Origin: Bradyrhizobium sp. 190
GTDB lineage: Bacteria; Pseudomonadota; Alphaproteobacteria; Rhizobiales; Xanthobacteraceae
Direction: 5' to 3'
Length of the DNA stretch: 64,000 nt
Assembly (NCBI RefSeq): GCF_023073415.1
Contig: NZ_JADPJL010000047.1
Coordinates: 124,001 to 188,000 of the forward strand
The position numbers and the translations under genes are program-made. This document shows, in pieces, positions 33,703 through 42,051 of the stretch. The stretch's first letter is position 1. Every line of letters starts with the position of its first letter. The notes below the pieces were generated by a model. That model searched no databases, had not been told where the DNA came from, and saw nothing but the letters and a program-made list of their open reading frames with translations.

Positions 33703-34689
33703 TTAACGATGCGCTGCTTCCGACCGGTACAGCGTATCGATGGTGACGACGCCGACCGCGCGCGAGACGCAGGGGCAGATCTTGCGGTTGTCCTGCTTCT
33801 GCTGGTCGCTGAAGAACACATCGCGATGGTCGATCTCGCCTTCGACGGCAACGACGTCGACCGCGCAGACGCCGCATTCGCCGCGCTGGCAATCCGAAAT
33901 CACCTCGAAGCCGGCACCGTTCAGCGCGTCGAGCATCGAGCTGTTCTGCGGCACGACGAGTTCGGTGTCGGACCCCTTCAGCCGCACGCGGAATTCGGCC
34001 GTCGGCTTCAATCCGCTGGAGCCGAAGGTCTCGTAGCGCAGGTCGGCCGGTGCGCGTCCCGCGCCGTTCCAGGCGCGCCGCGCGGCCTCCAGCATCCGCA
34101 TCGGTCCGCACATGACGGCGATGGCATCGTCAGGCAAGGCGCGGAAGGTGGCATCGAGATCGAGCCGCGTGCCTTCATCGGAGGCGTGCACGATCAAGAG
34201 ATCGCCGAGCAGCGCCGATAGCTCGTCGAGGAACGCGGCATCGCCGCGTGATTTGACGGCGTAGTGCAGGGGAGCGTCGATGTTCCGGCGGCGTAAGGAG
34301 GCTGCGATGCCAGTTATCGGCGTGATGCCGATGCCGCCGGCGATCAGGCAATAGTTCTTCCTCGTCCAGTCGATTTCGAGCAGGGACGCTGGATTTGACG
34401 TCTCGATCCGCGCGCCCGGCGTCAAGCTCCACATGCCGCGCGAGCCGCCGCGGCTGTCCGGCGCCAGCCGCACCGCGATCCGGTAGGTGCCGGCATCGCT
34501 GTTCTCCACCAGCGAATAGGAGCGCCGCGCGGGCTGTCCGTCGATCAGCACGGTCACGCCGATATGGCTGCCGGCCGGGTAGGGCGGCACGCGGCCGTTC
34601 TCGGGGCGCAGTCTGAATTCCCGGATCGTGGGCGTCACGTCGCTGACGGCTTCGACGGTGCACCAGCTCCATTGCTCGGCAAAACGCAT
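33703..34689 (-). CDS. vanB: Vanillate-demethylase-type oxidoreductase subunit (FMN and 2Fe-2S reductase)
   Basis: A 328-residue phthalate-dioxygenase-reductase type protein. Order: flavin domain (RRSYSLVENSD), NAD-binding domain (YCLIAGGIGITPITGIAASL, VMCGPMRMLEAARRAW) and a C-terminal plant-type ferredoxin with cysteines in DCQRGECGVC and ICPC. It transfers electrons from NAD(P)H to the partner Rieske oxygenase. It is the last gene of the leftward operon vanA-gntR-vanB, 12 nt after gntR, an order with the regulator between the two enzyme subunits. VanB is named by family; the actual substrate may not be vanillate. Confidence 0.88.
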   Translation of the reverse strand: MRFAEQWSWCTVEAVSDVTPTIREFRLRPENGRVPPYPAGSHIGVTVLIDGQPARRSYSLVENSDAGTYRIAVRLAPDSRGGSRGMWSLTPGARIETSNPASLLEIDWTRKNYCLIAGGIGITPITGIAASLRRRNIDAPLHYAVKSRGDAAFLDELSALLGDLLIVHASDEGTRLDLDATFRALPDDAIAVMCGPMRMLEAARRAWNGAGRAPADLRYETFGSSGLKPTAEFRVRLKGSDTELVVPQNSSMLDALNGAGFEVISDCQRGECGVCAVDVVAVEGEIDHRDVFFSDQQKQDNRKICPCVSRAVGVVTIDTLYRSEAAHR

Positions 34690-34701
34690 GGGCGCTTTTT
34701 C

Positions 34702-35454
34702 CTATTCGGCTGACGATTTGAGCAAAGCGAGCGCAGGCATCAGTTCGAGATGCGTGCGGTTTCGGATCGCGAGCCGCAAATTGCGTGCAGCGAGGCGCGA
34801 ATGCTCGCGCATCACGGCCTCGGCCCGCGCGCCCTCGCGGTTCTCGATGGCGTCGACCACGATGCGATGATGATCCTGTCCGAGCAGCAGGATCTGGTGC
34901 GCCTCGGGCAACGCCGACTGCGCCATCACGAAAGCGCTGGGCGAAGCGAACGGCAGCGCGGAGACGCGATCGATCTCCCGGATCAGCGGCGCGCTGGCGG
35001 ATAGTTCGTTGAGCAGCGCATGAAAGCGCGCGTTCATGGTCACATAGGCGGAAAAGGCTTCGACCGAAATCGGGTCCTGGCGAACAAGCTGGTCGAGGTC
35101 GGCGAGGCACTCCTTCAATGGCTCGAGGCTGCGCGCGCTGACGCCGCGCTCGGCCGCAAAGCGGGCGGCGAGGCCCTCCAGCGTGCCGCGCAGCTCGATC
35201 GAATCCAGAATGTCGCGTTCGGTAAACGCCTTCACCATGAAGCCGCCGGAGGGGATCGCCTGCAACAGGCCTTCGTCCTCCAGCCGCACCAGCGCCAGCC
35301 GCACCGGCGTCCGCGAGACGCCTGTTATGTCGACCGCCTGCAGCTCGGAGATGCGTTCGCCCGGGCGCAGCCGCCCGGACAGGATCATATCGCGCAGCGC
35401 GAGTTGCGCGCGCACGGTCTGTGAGACGGAGCGTTCGGCGTCGCGCTCGCTCAT
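34702..35454 (-). CDS. GntR-family regulator, FadR/FCD type
   Basis: A 250-residue regulator. The N-terminal winged helix (about 10-80: LRPGERISELQAVDITGVSRTPVRLALVRLEDEGLL) is followed by an all-helical FCD domain (about 90-225) with the metal-binding Asp/His set visible around NARFHALL and DHHRIVVDAIENRE. It is nested between vanA (4 nt before it) and vanB, so it is expressed with the enzymes it very likely regulates, in the manner of VanR. GTATGCATAC and GTATACATAC upstream of vanA are candidate operators. The likely effector is the pathway substrate. Confidence 0.9.
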   Translation of the reverse strand: MSERDAERSVSQTVRAQLALRDMILSGRLRPGERISELQAVDITGVSRTPVRLALVRLEDEGLLQAIPSGGFMVKAFTERDILDSIELRGTLEGLAARFAAERGVSARSLEPLKECLADLDQLVRQDPISVEAFSAYVTMNARFHALLNELSASAPLIREIDRVSALPFASPSAFVMAQSALPEAHQILLLGQDHHRIVVDAIENREGARAEAVMREHSRLAARNLRLAIRNRTHLELMPALALLKSSAE

Positions 35455-35458
35455 CGCT

Positions 35459-36508
35459 TCACTCCGCCGCTTGCATGCTTTGCGGCGCGGTCTCGCGCGC
35501 GACCATGCGGTCGATCACGCGCCGCGCCCACATCGCACCGGCATCGATGTTGAGGTTGTAGAAGGTGCGGTCGGGATTCTCGTTCATGGCGCGCTGCTGC
35601 GCTTCGAGGATGATTTCATCCTCGTGGAAGATGCCGGCAACGCCCTCGCGGATTTCGGTGGTCAGCTTCTGCTCGGTCGTCCGGTAATTGCGGACGAAGG
35701 CCCAGAAATAGTGACAGGTGGTGTCGGTCTCCGGCGTCATGGTGTTGAGCACAAAACCGTTGACGCCCTGCGAACGGTCGCCCTCCGGCGCGCCGGTGCC
35801 GGCGGGTGCGACGCCGACGTCAATGTTGACGGTGCCGGGCGCCTGGAAGTTTATGATCTGCCAGCGGTCGACCGATCCCGGCTTCTGCAGCTGCGCCGCC
35901 CAGAACGGCGGGGCGTCGATGCCGTGCATCCAGCGCGTCACGGTCACGGTCTTGTCGCCATGGGTGACGGCGAACGGAGCTTCGGCGACGTGGTCATTGC
36001 CGATGCTGGAGCCATGCACGAAAGCCTCGTGGGTCAGGTCCATCAGATTGTCGACCACGAGGCGGTAGTCGCACTTCACATGAATGGTCTTGCCGTCGCC
36101 GGCCCAGGCCGGATCGTCGTTCCAGTGCATGTCAGGCACCAGCGCGGGATCGGCCAGCGCCGGATCGCCCATCCACAGCCAGATGAAACGGTCACGTTCG
36201 ACCACGGGATAGGAGCGCACGCATGCCGACGGGTTGATGGTGTCCTGCGAAGGCATGTAAGTGCAGCGGCCCTGCGCGTTGAATTTCAGCCCGTGATAGC
36301 CGCAGACGACGGTGTCGCCATCGAGCCGTCCCTTCGATAGCGGCACCAGCCGGTGCCAGCAGGCGTCCTCCAGCGCGCAAACCTTGCCGTTGGACTGGCG
36401 GTACATCACGACATGCTTGCCGCAGATCGTGCGCGGAAACAGCGCGTGCTTGAGATCGACATCCCAGGCGGCGGCGTACCAGGAATTGAGCGGAAATGAG
36501 GACGGCAT
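35459..36508 (-). CDS. vanA: Rieske-type aromatic oxygenase, vanillate O-demethylase-like terminal subunit
   Basis: A 349-residue oxygenase. The Rieske cluster is bound by Cys50 and His52 (CWH) and Cys69 and His72 (CGYH). The mononuclear iron site is DNLMDLTHEAFVH at 153-165, with Asp157, His160 and His165. The length, the LNIDAGAMWARRVIDRM C-terminus and the operon partner match VanA, which demethylates vanillate to protocatechuate and formaldehyde. Start ATG 36508 gives MPSSFPLNSWYAAAW; the frame extends another 63 codons upstream but crosses the presumed operator region. First gene of the operon. Specificity for vanillate itself is not shown. Confidence 0.9.
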   Translation of the reverse strand: MPSSFPLNSWYAAAWDVDLKHALFPRTICGKHVVMYRQSNGKVCALEDACWHRLVPLSKGRLDGDTVVCGYHGLKFNAQGRCTYMPSQDTINPSACVRSYPVVERDRFIWLWMGDPALADPALVPDMHWNDDPAWAGDGKTIHVKCDYRLVVDNLMDLTHEAFVHGSSIGNDHVAEAPFAVTHGDKTVTVTRWMHGIDAPPFWAAQLQKPGSVDRWQIINFQAPGTVNIDVGVAPAGTGAPEGDRSQGVNGFVLNTMTPETDTTCHYFWAFVRNYRTTEQKLTTEIREGVAGIFHEDEIILEAQQRAMNENPDRTFYNLNIDAGAMWARRVIDRMVARETAPQSMQAAE

Positions 36509-36531
36509 GGCTGCACTCCTTATTGAGTGCA

Positions 36532-36541
36532 GTATGCATAC
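36532..36541. promoter_or_regulatory. Candidate GntR operator 1 (GTATGCATAC)
   Basis: Perfect 10-nt palindrome GTATGCATAC, 24 nt upstream of the vanA start codon. It matches the second site at 36599-36608 at 9 of 10 positions. FadR-subfamily regulators bind short palindromes of this kind, so it probably belongs to the GntR encoded in the operon. Confidence 0.5.
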
Positions 36542-36598
36542 AGGAATTGCGATTGGATGGCAAATATTGCACATTAGTGGTGTTAAATTACCATTCAA

Positions 36599-36608
36599 GT
36601 ATACATAC
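36599..36608. promoter_or_regulatory. Candidate GntR operator 2 (GTATACATAC)
   Basis: GTATACATAC inside AGTATACATACT, 67 nt from operator 1, giving consensus GTATNCATAC. The region between is unusually AT-rich (CAAATATTGCACATTAGTGG, then TTAAATTACC), fitting a promoter bracketed by two operators. Confidence 0.5.
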
Positions 36609-36836
36609 TCTTTGTGAGCTATCTCATTTCGCCAGCTCCGGTTTGCCATCACCTTGATCGCAGGCAGAGCGGAAGCTTCTGCGCGGCAGACCTGCACGCG
36701 TCATCGAAGGAAGTGACCGCTGCGCTACCTGGGCAACGGTGGACGAAGGCTGCGTCTATCCAAGCCCGTGACCAATGGGGAGCTCGGCTTTCGGAAGATT
36801 CGGCTGCCCCAAAATAATGCGGAGATAGGAGGCGCG

Positions 36837-37853
36837 ATGACATCTCAAGTATCGGCCCTCAGGCTTTTCGACCTCATCCAGTCGCACCGTGTGACCGCGG
36901 TGATCTACGTGGCCGCCAGACTCGGGCTCGCCGAACTGTTGAGCTACGGTCCGCAGACGCCTGCCAAGCTCGCAAAGGCAACAGGCGCGGATGAACGCGC
37001 GCTTGGACGTCTGCTCACCGCGCTCTCCACCATCGGCATATGTTCGCGAACCGGCGAAGATAGCTATGCGTTAACGGAAGTGGGCGCCTGCCTCGATGGC
37101 TCTGCGGAGCATTCGGTCAAGGGCTGGGCAATCCTCGAGACCGAACTGCTTTCAAAATCCTGGAGCGGAATGCTTGAATCCATCATGACCGGCAAGACCG
37201 TAGCGCAACTGCAAGGCGTCGATGACAGCTTCGAGCTGATGGGCCGGACGCCGGAGCTCGTGGACAAATTCAATGCGGCGATGGTGGAGCTTACCCGTCT
37301 TGTCACACCGAATGTCCTTCAGTCCTATGACTTCAGCGGGATACGCCACCTGATGGACGTCGGCGGCGGGTCCGGCGAATTGCTCGGCGCCATCGCACAG
37401 CAAAACCGGAAACTGCGCGGAACTGTTTTCGACCTTCCGAGGTGCGCCGAGGCCGCAAGCAAGCATCTCCGGCAGGCCGGCGTCGGTGACCGCGTGGAAT
37501 TTGTGGCCGGCGATTTCTTCAAGACCGTGCCGGCGATCGCAGACGCGATCATCCTCAAGAGCATCATTCACGACTGGGACGATGCGCGCAGCATCACGAT
37601 CCTGCAAAACTGTCGCAAGGCGCTCCCGAATGCAGGCAAGCTGTTTCTGGTGGAGAGGCTGATGCCGGAGACGCCAACCATGGCGGATGAGGACAGGGAG
37701 CAGGCGTTGAGCGATCTGAACATGCTGCGCGGGCCCGGAGGGCTCGAGCGCACCGAGGGTCAGTACCGCGAATTGCTTAACCGAAGCGGCTTCGATCCGG
37801 TTACGACCTATTCAGCCGGCCGCTTCAACCTGATTGAGGCGTGTCCTCGTTGA
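36837..37853 (+). CDS. SAM-dependent O-methyltransferase (plant-OMT/hydroxyneurosporene-methyltransferase type)
   Basis: A 338-residue methyltransferase. An N-terminal dimerisation winged helix (about 5-85) is followed by the SAM domain: LMDVGGGSGELLGAIAQQ, FDLPRCAE, VEFVAGDFFKTVP, IILKSIIHDWDD (the catalytic His-Asp region) and LFLVERLMPE. These enzymes methylate phenolic or other hydroxyl groups. The ATG at 36837 has AGGAGG about 6 nt upstream. It is divergent from the vanA operon across 328 nt and could share its regulation, which would be odd for a demethylating pathway. Substrate unknown. Confidence 0.88.
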   Translation: MTSQVSALRLFDLIQSHRVTAVIYVAARLGLAELLSYGPQTPAKLAKATGADERALGRLLTALSTIGICSRTGEDSYALTEVGACLDGSAEHSVKGWAILETELLSKSWSGMLESIMTGKTVAQLQGVDDSFELMGRTPELVDKFNAAMVELTRLVTPNVLQSYDFSGIRHLMDVGGGSGELLGAIAQQNRKLRGTVFDLPRCAEAASKHLRQAGVGDRVEFVAGDFFKTVPAIADAIILKSIIHDWDDARSITILQNCRKALPNAGKLFLVERLMPETPTMADEDREQALSDLNMLRGPGGLERTEGQYRELLNRSGFDPVTTYSAGRFNLIEACPR

Positions 37854-37857
37854 GGCC

Positions 37858-37890
37858 CGCCGAGTGATGGGATGTCGCTGTCACTCGGCG
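37858..37890. terminator. Hairpin between convergent methyltransferase and monooxygenase genes
   Basis: CGCCGAGTGA (37858-37867) pairs exactly with TCACTCGGCG (37881-37890) across a 13-nt loop. It lies between two converging genes. There is no T-run, so it may work as a bidirectional stop or simply as a transcript-end hairpin. Confidence 0.45.
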
Positions 37891-37903
37891 TCAGGCGCCA
37901 GCC

Positions 37904-39406
37904 TCAGCCGTAAACGAACGCCTTGTCCTTGAGGTCGATGGCCGGGAATTCGTCCTTCTCGGCCCAGTAATCCTGGTTGTGCTGCCATTCCGGCTTTTCG
38001 CCGCGCTTGGGCAGAAGGTGCATGCCGCGCATCATGTAGCCGGGATTGAAGTTTTCGGGATCGATCCAGGGCAACAGCGGCATGTTGTGGTCTTCGGGAC
38101 GCAGCTGCGGCGCCACCTTTTTCGCGCCGGTCTCTTTCATATGCGTGAGCAGCCGGCAGACGAAGTCGGCGACCAGGTCGACGCGCAGCGTCCAGCTCGC
38201 GCGGAAATAGCCGAACACCCAGACGAGGTTGGGCACGCCGGTGAACATCATGCCGCGATAGGTCACGGTATCGGCGAAGTCGAGCGCCTTGCCGTCGACG
38301 GCAAACTCGATGTCGCCATTGGCGCAGAGGTTGAAGCCGGTCGCGGTCACGATGATGTCGGCTTCCAGCTCCTTGCCGGACTTCAGCAGGATTCCCTTTT
38401 CGGTGAAGCGGTCGATCTCGTCGGTGACGACGGAGGCCTTGCCGGACTTGATGCCCTGGAACAGGTCGCCATCGGGAATGAACGCGATGCGCTGCCGCCA
38501 TGGCCGGTACTTTGGCGTGAAGTGGGTCGCGATGTCGTAGTCCTTGCCTAGATAGGCTTCGACCGCCGACAGCAGATCCTTCTTGGCCGCTTCCGGCTCC
38601 TCGAAGGTCTTGCGGGTGAAGGCGTCCTGGTCGAACAGGATTTTTCGCCGCGTGATCTCGTGGATCCACTTTTCATCGACCTGCAACTGGCGCAGCTGCT
38701 CGGCGATTTCGATCGCGTTGCGCCCGGTGCGGAAATAGGTCGGAGAACGCTGCAGCATGGTGATATCAGCGCAATCGTTAGCCATCGCCGGGATCAGCGT
38801 CGCCGCCGTGGCGCCCGAGCCGATCACGATCACGCGCTTGTTCTTGTAGTCGAGGTCTTCAGGCCATTTCTGCGGATGCACGATCCGACCCTTGAACCTG
38901 GCCATGTCCTGCCACTCCGGCGTATAGCCCTCGGTGTGGCGGTAATAGCCCTGGCACATCCAGAAGAAATTGGTGGTGAAGCGGAGTTTTTCGCCGGTGT
39001 CGGTACGGACAGCCTCGATGGTCCAGAGGTTTTCCGCGCTCGACCATTTCGCCGAGGTGATGGTGTGCTGATAGCGGATGTGAGGCGCGAGATCGTTCTC
39101 CTCGATCACGTCGCCCATGTATTTCAAGATTTCGGCGGCGCTCGCGATCGGCGCTGTCGTCCATGGCTTGAAGCGGTAGCCGAAGGTGTGCAGATCGCTG
39201 TCGGAGCGAATGCCCGGATAGCGGTGGGTGGTCCACGTGCCGCCAAAAGTCTTCTGGGCTTCCAGCGCGACGAAGCTCGTTCCCGGGCATTGCGTGGTGA
39301 GGTGGTAGGCGGCGCCAACGCCGGAAATGCCAGCGCCGGCGATCAGGACGTCGAAATGCTCGGTCGTGCGGGGCGAAGTCGCGTCGATCTGGGTTTGAAC
39401 GTTCAT
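37904..39406 (-). CDS. Flavin-containing (Baeyer-Villiger type) monooxygenase
   Basis: A 500-residue NADPH-dependent flavoprotein. FAD-binding GAGISGVGAAYHL at 24-36, the Baeyer-Villiger fingerprint FKGRIVHPQKWP (F-x-G-x3-H-x3-W), NADPH-binding VIGSGATAATLIPAM, and ATGFN near the C-terminal third are all present. Overall it resembles EthA-like monooxygenases, which insert oxygen into ketones or oxidise sulfides and amines. No esterase or dehydrogenase partner is beside it. It ends 14 nt from the hairpin it shares with the methyltransferase gene. Confidence 0.9.
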   Translation of the reverse strand: MNVQTQIDATSPRTTEHFDVLIAGAGISGVGAAYHLTTQCPGTSFVALEAQKTFGGTWTTHRYPGIRSDSDLHTFGYRFKPWTTAPIASAAEILKYMGDVIEENDLAPHIRYQHTITSAKWSSAENLWTIEAVRTDTGEKLRFTTNFFWMCQGYYRHTEGYTPEWQDMARFKGRIVHPQKWPEDLDYKNKRVIVIGSGATAATLIPAMANDCADITMLQRSPTYFRTGRNAIEIAEQLRQLQVDEKWIHEITRRKILFDQDAFTRKTFEEPEAAKKDLLSAVEAYLGKDYDIATHFTPKYRPWRQRIAFIPDGDLFQGIKSGKASVVTDEIDRFTEKGILLKSGKELEADIIVTATGFNLCANGDIEFAVDGKALDFADTVTYRGMMFTGVPNLVWVFGYFRASWTLRVDLVADFVCRLLTHMKETGAKKVAPQLRPEDHNMPLLPWIDPENFNPGYMMRGMHLLPKRGEKPEWQHNQDYWAEKDEFPAIDLKDKAFVYG

Positions 39407-39440
39407 CTTCCCTGTTCTTTTTTCGTTTGTTGTGTTCTGA

Positions 39441-39472
39441 AAAGTAAAACGCCAGAGCCTTGGGTTCTGGCG
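39441..39472 (-). terminator. Rho-independent terminator after the MoxR gene
   Basis: On the minus strand the hairpin CGCCAGAACC / GGCTCTGGCG (39450-39472, 3-nt loop, one G-T pair) is followed by TTTTACTTTTC. It starts 18 nt beyond the MoxR stop, right for terminating that gene. It also separates the gene from the monooxygenase on the same strand. Confidence 0.75.
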
Positions 39473-39489
39473 CCGTAGTCGTCAGCGAA

Positions 39490-40332
39490 TTACACTTCGC
39501 GGCGGCTGAGGAAGGCCAGCCGCTCGAACAGGTGCACGTCCTGTTCGTTCTTGAGCAGCGCACCGTGCAGCGGCGGGATCAGCTTGCGCGGGTCGCGCTC
39601 CCTCAGCATTTCCGGGGTGATGTCCTCGTTGAGCAGCAGCTTGAGCCAGTCGAGCAATTCCGAGGTCGAGGGCTTCTTCTTCAAGCCCGGCACTTCGCGC
39701 ACCTCGAAGAAGATGCGCAAGGCTTCTTCCACCAGCCGCCTCTTGATGCCGGGGAAGTGCACGTCGACGATCCGGCCCATGGTGTCGGCGTCGGGGAACT
39801 TGATGTAGTGGAAGAAGCAGCGGCGCAGGAACGCGTCCGGCAATTCCTTCTCGTTGTTCGAGGTGATCATCACGATCGGGCGCAGGCTCGCCTTGATGTT
39901 CTCGCCGGTCTCGTAGACGAAGAATTCCATGCGATCGAGTTCAAGCAGCAGGTCGTTGGGGAATTCGATGTCGGCCTTGTCGATTTCGTCGATCAGCAGC
40001 ACCGGACGCTTGTCGTGGGTGAAGGCTTCCCACAATTTGCCGCGCTTGATGTAGTTCGAGATGTCCGAGACCCTGCTGTCGCCGAGTTGGCTGTCACGCA
40101 GGCGCGAAACCGCGTCGTATTCGTACAGACCCTGCTGCGCCTTGGTGGTGGACTTGATGTGCCAGGTCAAAAGCGGCGCGCCGAGCGCCTTGGCGACTTC
40201 CTCCGCCAGCACGGTCTTGCCGGTGCCGGGCTCGCCCTTGATCAGCAGCGGGCGCTCGAGCACGATCGAGGCGTTGACGGCGACCTTGAGGTCGTCGGTG
40301 GCGACATAGTCCTTGGTGCCGGTAAATTTCAT
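39490..40332 (-). CDS. MoxR-family AAA ATPase
   Basis: A 280-residue AAA+ protein: Walker A GEPGTGKT at 33-40, Walker B VLLIDEIDKAD, sensor 1 MITSNNEKELPDAFLRRC and a C-terminal helical lid. MoxR proteins work with von Willebrand A domain proteins to mature or assemble metal enzymes, such as CO dehydrogenase or methanol dehydrogenase. The VWA partner (CoxE-like) starts divergently at 40816 with a small membrane gene between. There is a clear terminator downstream. The client enzyme is not evident. Confidence 0.9.
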   Translation of the reverse strand: MKFTGTKDYVATDDLKVAVNASIVLERPLLIKGEPGTGKTVLAEEVAKALGAPLLTWHIKSTTKAQQGLYEYDAVSRLRDSQLGDSRVSDISNYIKRGKLWEAFTHDKRPVLLIDEIDKADIEFPNDLLLELDRMEFFVYETGENIKASLRPIVMITSNNEKELPDAFLRRCFFHYIKFPDADTMGRIVDVHFPGIKRRLVEEALRIFFEVREVPGLKKKPSTSELLDWLKLLLNEDITPEMLRERDPRKLIPPLHGALLKNEQDVHLFERLAFLSRREV

Positions 40333-40377
40333 CTATCCGTTTGCCTTGTTGCTCGTTCTTGGGCCGCTGGCGGCCTG

Positions 40378-40407
40378 AACAGTAAACGACCGCCGGTCCG
40401 GCGGTCG
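40378..40407 (-). terminator. Probable terminator between GlsB-like and MoxR genes
   Basis: CGACCGCCGG (40387-40396), a 1-nt spacer, CCGGCGGTCG (40398-40407): a perfect 10-nt inverted pair (in practice fewer pairs plus a small loop). On the minus strand it is followed by TTTACTGTT. It lies 24 nt beyond the stop of the GlsB-like gene. Confidence 0.6.
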
Positions 40408-40431
40408 CGATTGAAATTGATGCGCTTATCC

Positions 40432-40674
40432 TCAGCGTCTGATCAGCGACAGGATCACCAGGATGATCACCGCGCCGATGGTGGCGTTGATGATATCGCG
40501 GACCCAGCCCACGCCGAGGCTGACGCCCAGTTGCGGCAACAGCCAGCTCGCCAGCAGCGCGCCGATGATGCCGACGACGATGTTGCCGATCAGCCCGAAG
40601 CCTGCACCGCGGACGATCAGCCCGGCAAGCCAGCCCGCGATACCGCCGATGATCAGCGCCGCAATGATGCCCAT
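40432..40674 (-). CDS. GlsB/YeaQ/YmgE-type stress-associated membrane protein
   Basis: An 80-residue, very hydrophobic, glycine-rich protein with three membrane segments: IIAALIIGGIAGWLAGLIV, FGLIGNIVVGIIGALLASWLL and IINATIGAVIILVILSLI. The G-x2-G-W-L-A-G and GNIVVGIIGA blocks are the family hallmark. These transglycosylase-associated proteins are often induced by envelope or osmotic stress; molecular role unknown. Flanked by its own terminator, so it is probably a single-gene transcript. Confidence 0.9.
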   Translation of the reverse strand: MGIIAALIIGGIAGWLAGLIVRGAGFGLIGNIVVGIIGALLASWLLPQLGVSLGVGWVRDIINATIGAVIILVILSLIRR

Positions 40675-40815
40675 TGAATTTCCCCTGCCGGAATAAACCC
40701 TTTATGGTTCAATTGTAATTGAAAAAGCCTCCCGGTCTAGGCCTGACTGCTATGCACCGGCCCTTGACGTGTGCTGGCCCTTGACGTGCGCGGTCCGGCG
40801 GGCAATCTGTATCCT

Positions 40816-41991
40816 ATGTTCCTGCAATTCTTCACATCGCTGCGCGACGCGCAGGTCCCGGTGACCCTGCGCGAATATCTGACGCTGATGGAGGCGCTCG
40901 ACGCCGACCTCGCCGATCAGACGGTCGAGAATTTCTACTACCTGTCGCGCGCCGCCTTGGTGAAGGACGAGCGCAACCTCGACAAGTTCGACCGCGTCTT
41001 CGGCACCGTGTTCAAGGGGCTGGAAAGCCTGCTGGACGCCATGGAGAAGGCGGACATTCCCGCCGAATGGCTGAAGAAGCTCGCGGAAAAATACCTCACC
41101 GAGGAAGAGAAGAAGCAGATCGAGGCGATGGGCTGGGACAAGCTCATGGAGACGCTTCGTCAGCGCCTGAAGGAACAGCAAGGCCGCCACCAGGGCGGCA
41201 ACAAGTGGATCGGCACCGCCGGCACCTCGCCGTTCGGCGCCCACGGCTACAATCCGGAAGGCGTTCGGATCGGGCAGGAAAAGAACCGCAACAACCGCGC
41301 CGTGAAGGTGTGGGACAAGCGCGAATTCAAGGATCTCGACGGCAACGTCGAGCTCGGCATTCGCAACATCAAGATCGCGCTGCGACGCCTGCGAAAATTC
41401 GCGCGCACCGGCGCGCCCGACGAACTCGATCTCGACACCACGATCCGGGAAACCGCCAACCACGGCTATCTCGACGTGCACATGCGGCCAGAGCGGCGCA
41501 ACGCGGTGAAGGTCTTGGTGTTCTTCGATATCGGCGGCTCGATGGATTCCCATATCGAGCAGGTCGAGGAACTGTTCTCGGCGGCGAAGTCCGAGTTCAA
41601 GCACATGGAGTATTTCTACTTCCACAACTGCCTCTATGAAGGCGTTTGGAAGCAGAACAAGCGCCGCTTCACCGATCGCACGCCGACCTGGGATGTGCTG
41701 CACAAATATCCGCACGACTACAAGGTGGTGTTCGTCGGCGACGCCTCGATGTCGCCGTACGAGATCATGGTGCCGGGCGGCTCGGTCGAGCATGTCAACG
41801 AGGAGGCCGGCTCGGTCTGGCTCGATCGCATCACGCGCACCTATCCGCATGCGGTGTGGCTCAATCCGGTGGCGCAGAAGCACTGGGATTATTCGGAATC
41901 CACCACCATCATCCGCCGGCTGTTTTCGGAGCGCATGTACCCGATCACGATCGAAGGCCTCGAAGGCGCGATGAAGGAATTGGTGCGGTAG
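40816..41991 (+). CDS. CoxE-like VWA domain protein
   Basis: A 391-residue protein. A helical N-terminal half with highly charged EEEKKQIEAMGW region leads into a von Willebrand A domain from about residue 230: VLVFFDIGGSMDSHIEQVEELF holds the metal site in the form D-x-G-G-S rather than the usual D-x-S-x-S. FVGDASMSPYEI follows as a second metal-site element. This combination is what accompanies MoxR ATPases. The ATG at 40816 gives MFLQFFTSLRDAQVPVTLREY, the conserved beginning. Cytosolic. It is divergent from glsB/moxR and is followed 60 nt later by a rhodanese gene. Confidence 0.88.
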   Translation: MFLQFFTSLRDAQVPVTLREYLTLMEALDADLADQTVENFYYLSRAALVKDERNLDKFDRVFGTVFKGLESLLDAMEKADIPAEWLKKLAEKYLTEEEKKQIEAMGWDKLMETLRQRLKEQQGRHQGGNKWIGTAGTSPFGAHGYNPEGVRIGQEKNRNNRAVKVWDKREFKDLDGNVELGIRNIKIALRRLRKFARTGAPDELDLDTTIRETANHGYLDVHMRPERRNAVKVLVFFDIGGSMDSHIEQVEELFSAAKSEFKHMEYFYFHNCLYEGVWKQNKRRFTDRTPTWDVLHKYPHDYKVVFVGDASMSPYEIMVPGGSVEHVNEEAGSVWLDRITRTYPHAVWLNPVAQKHWDYSESTTIIRRLFSERMYPITIEGLEGAMKELVR

Positions 41992-42051
41992 GTTCGTCAT
42001 CGCGACGAACGTCTGGCAACAACGACGCCGACAACAACAAAGGTGCGATCA

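Noticed and set aside
39460..40677. 405-codon plus-strand frame opposite moxR and the GlsB-like gene
   Set aside because: It runs across two genes and two terminators on the other strand and shows no domain.
40750..42000. 416-codon minus-strand frame opposite the VWA gene
   Set aside because: Shadow frame; the plus-strand protein has the conserved CoxE-like start and VWA domain.
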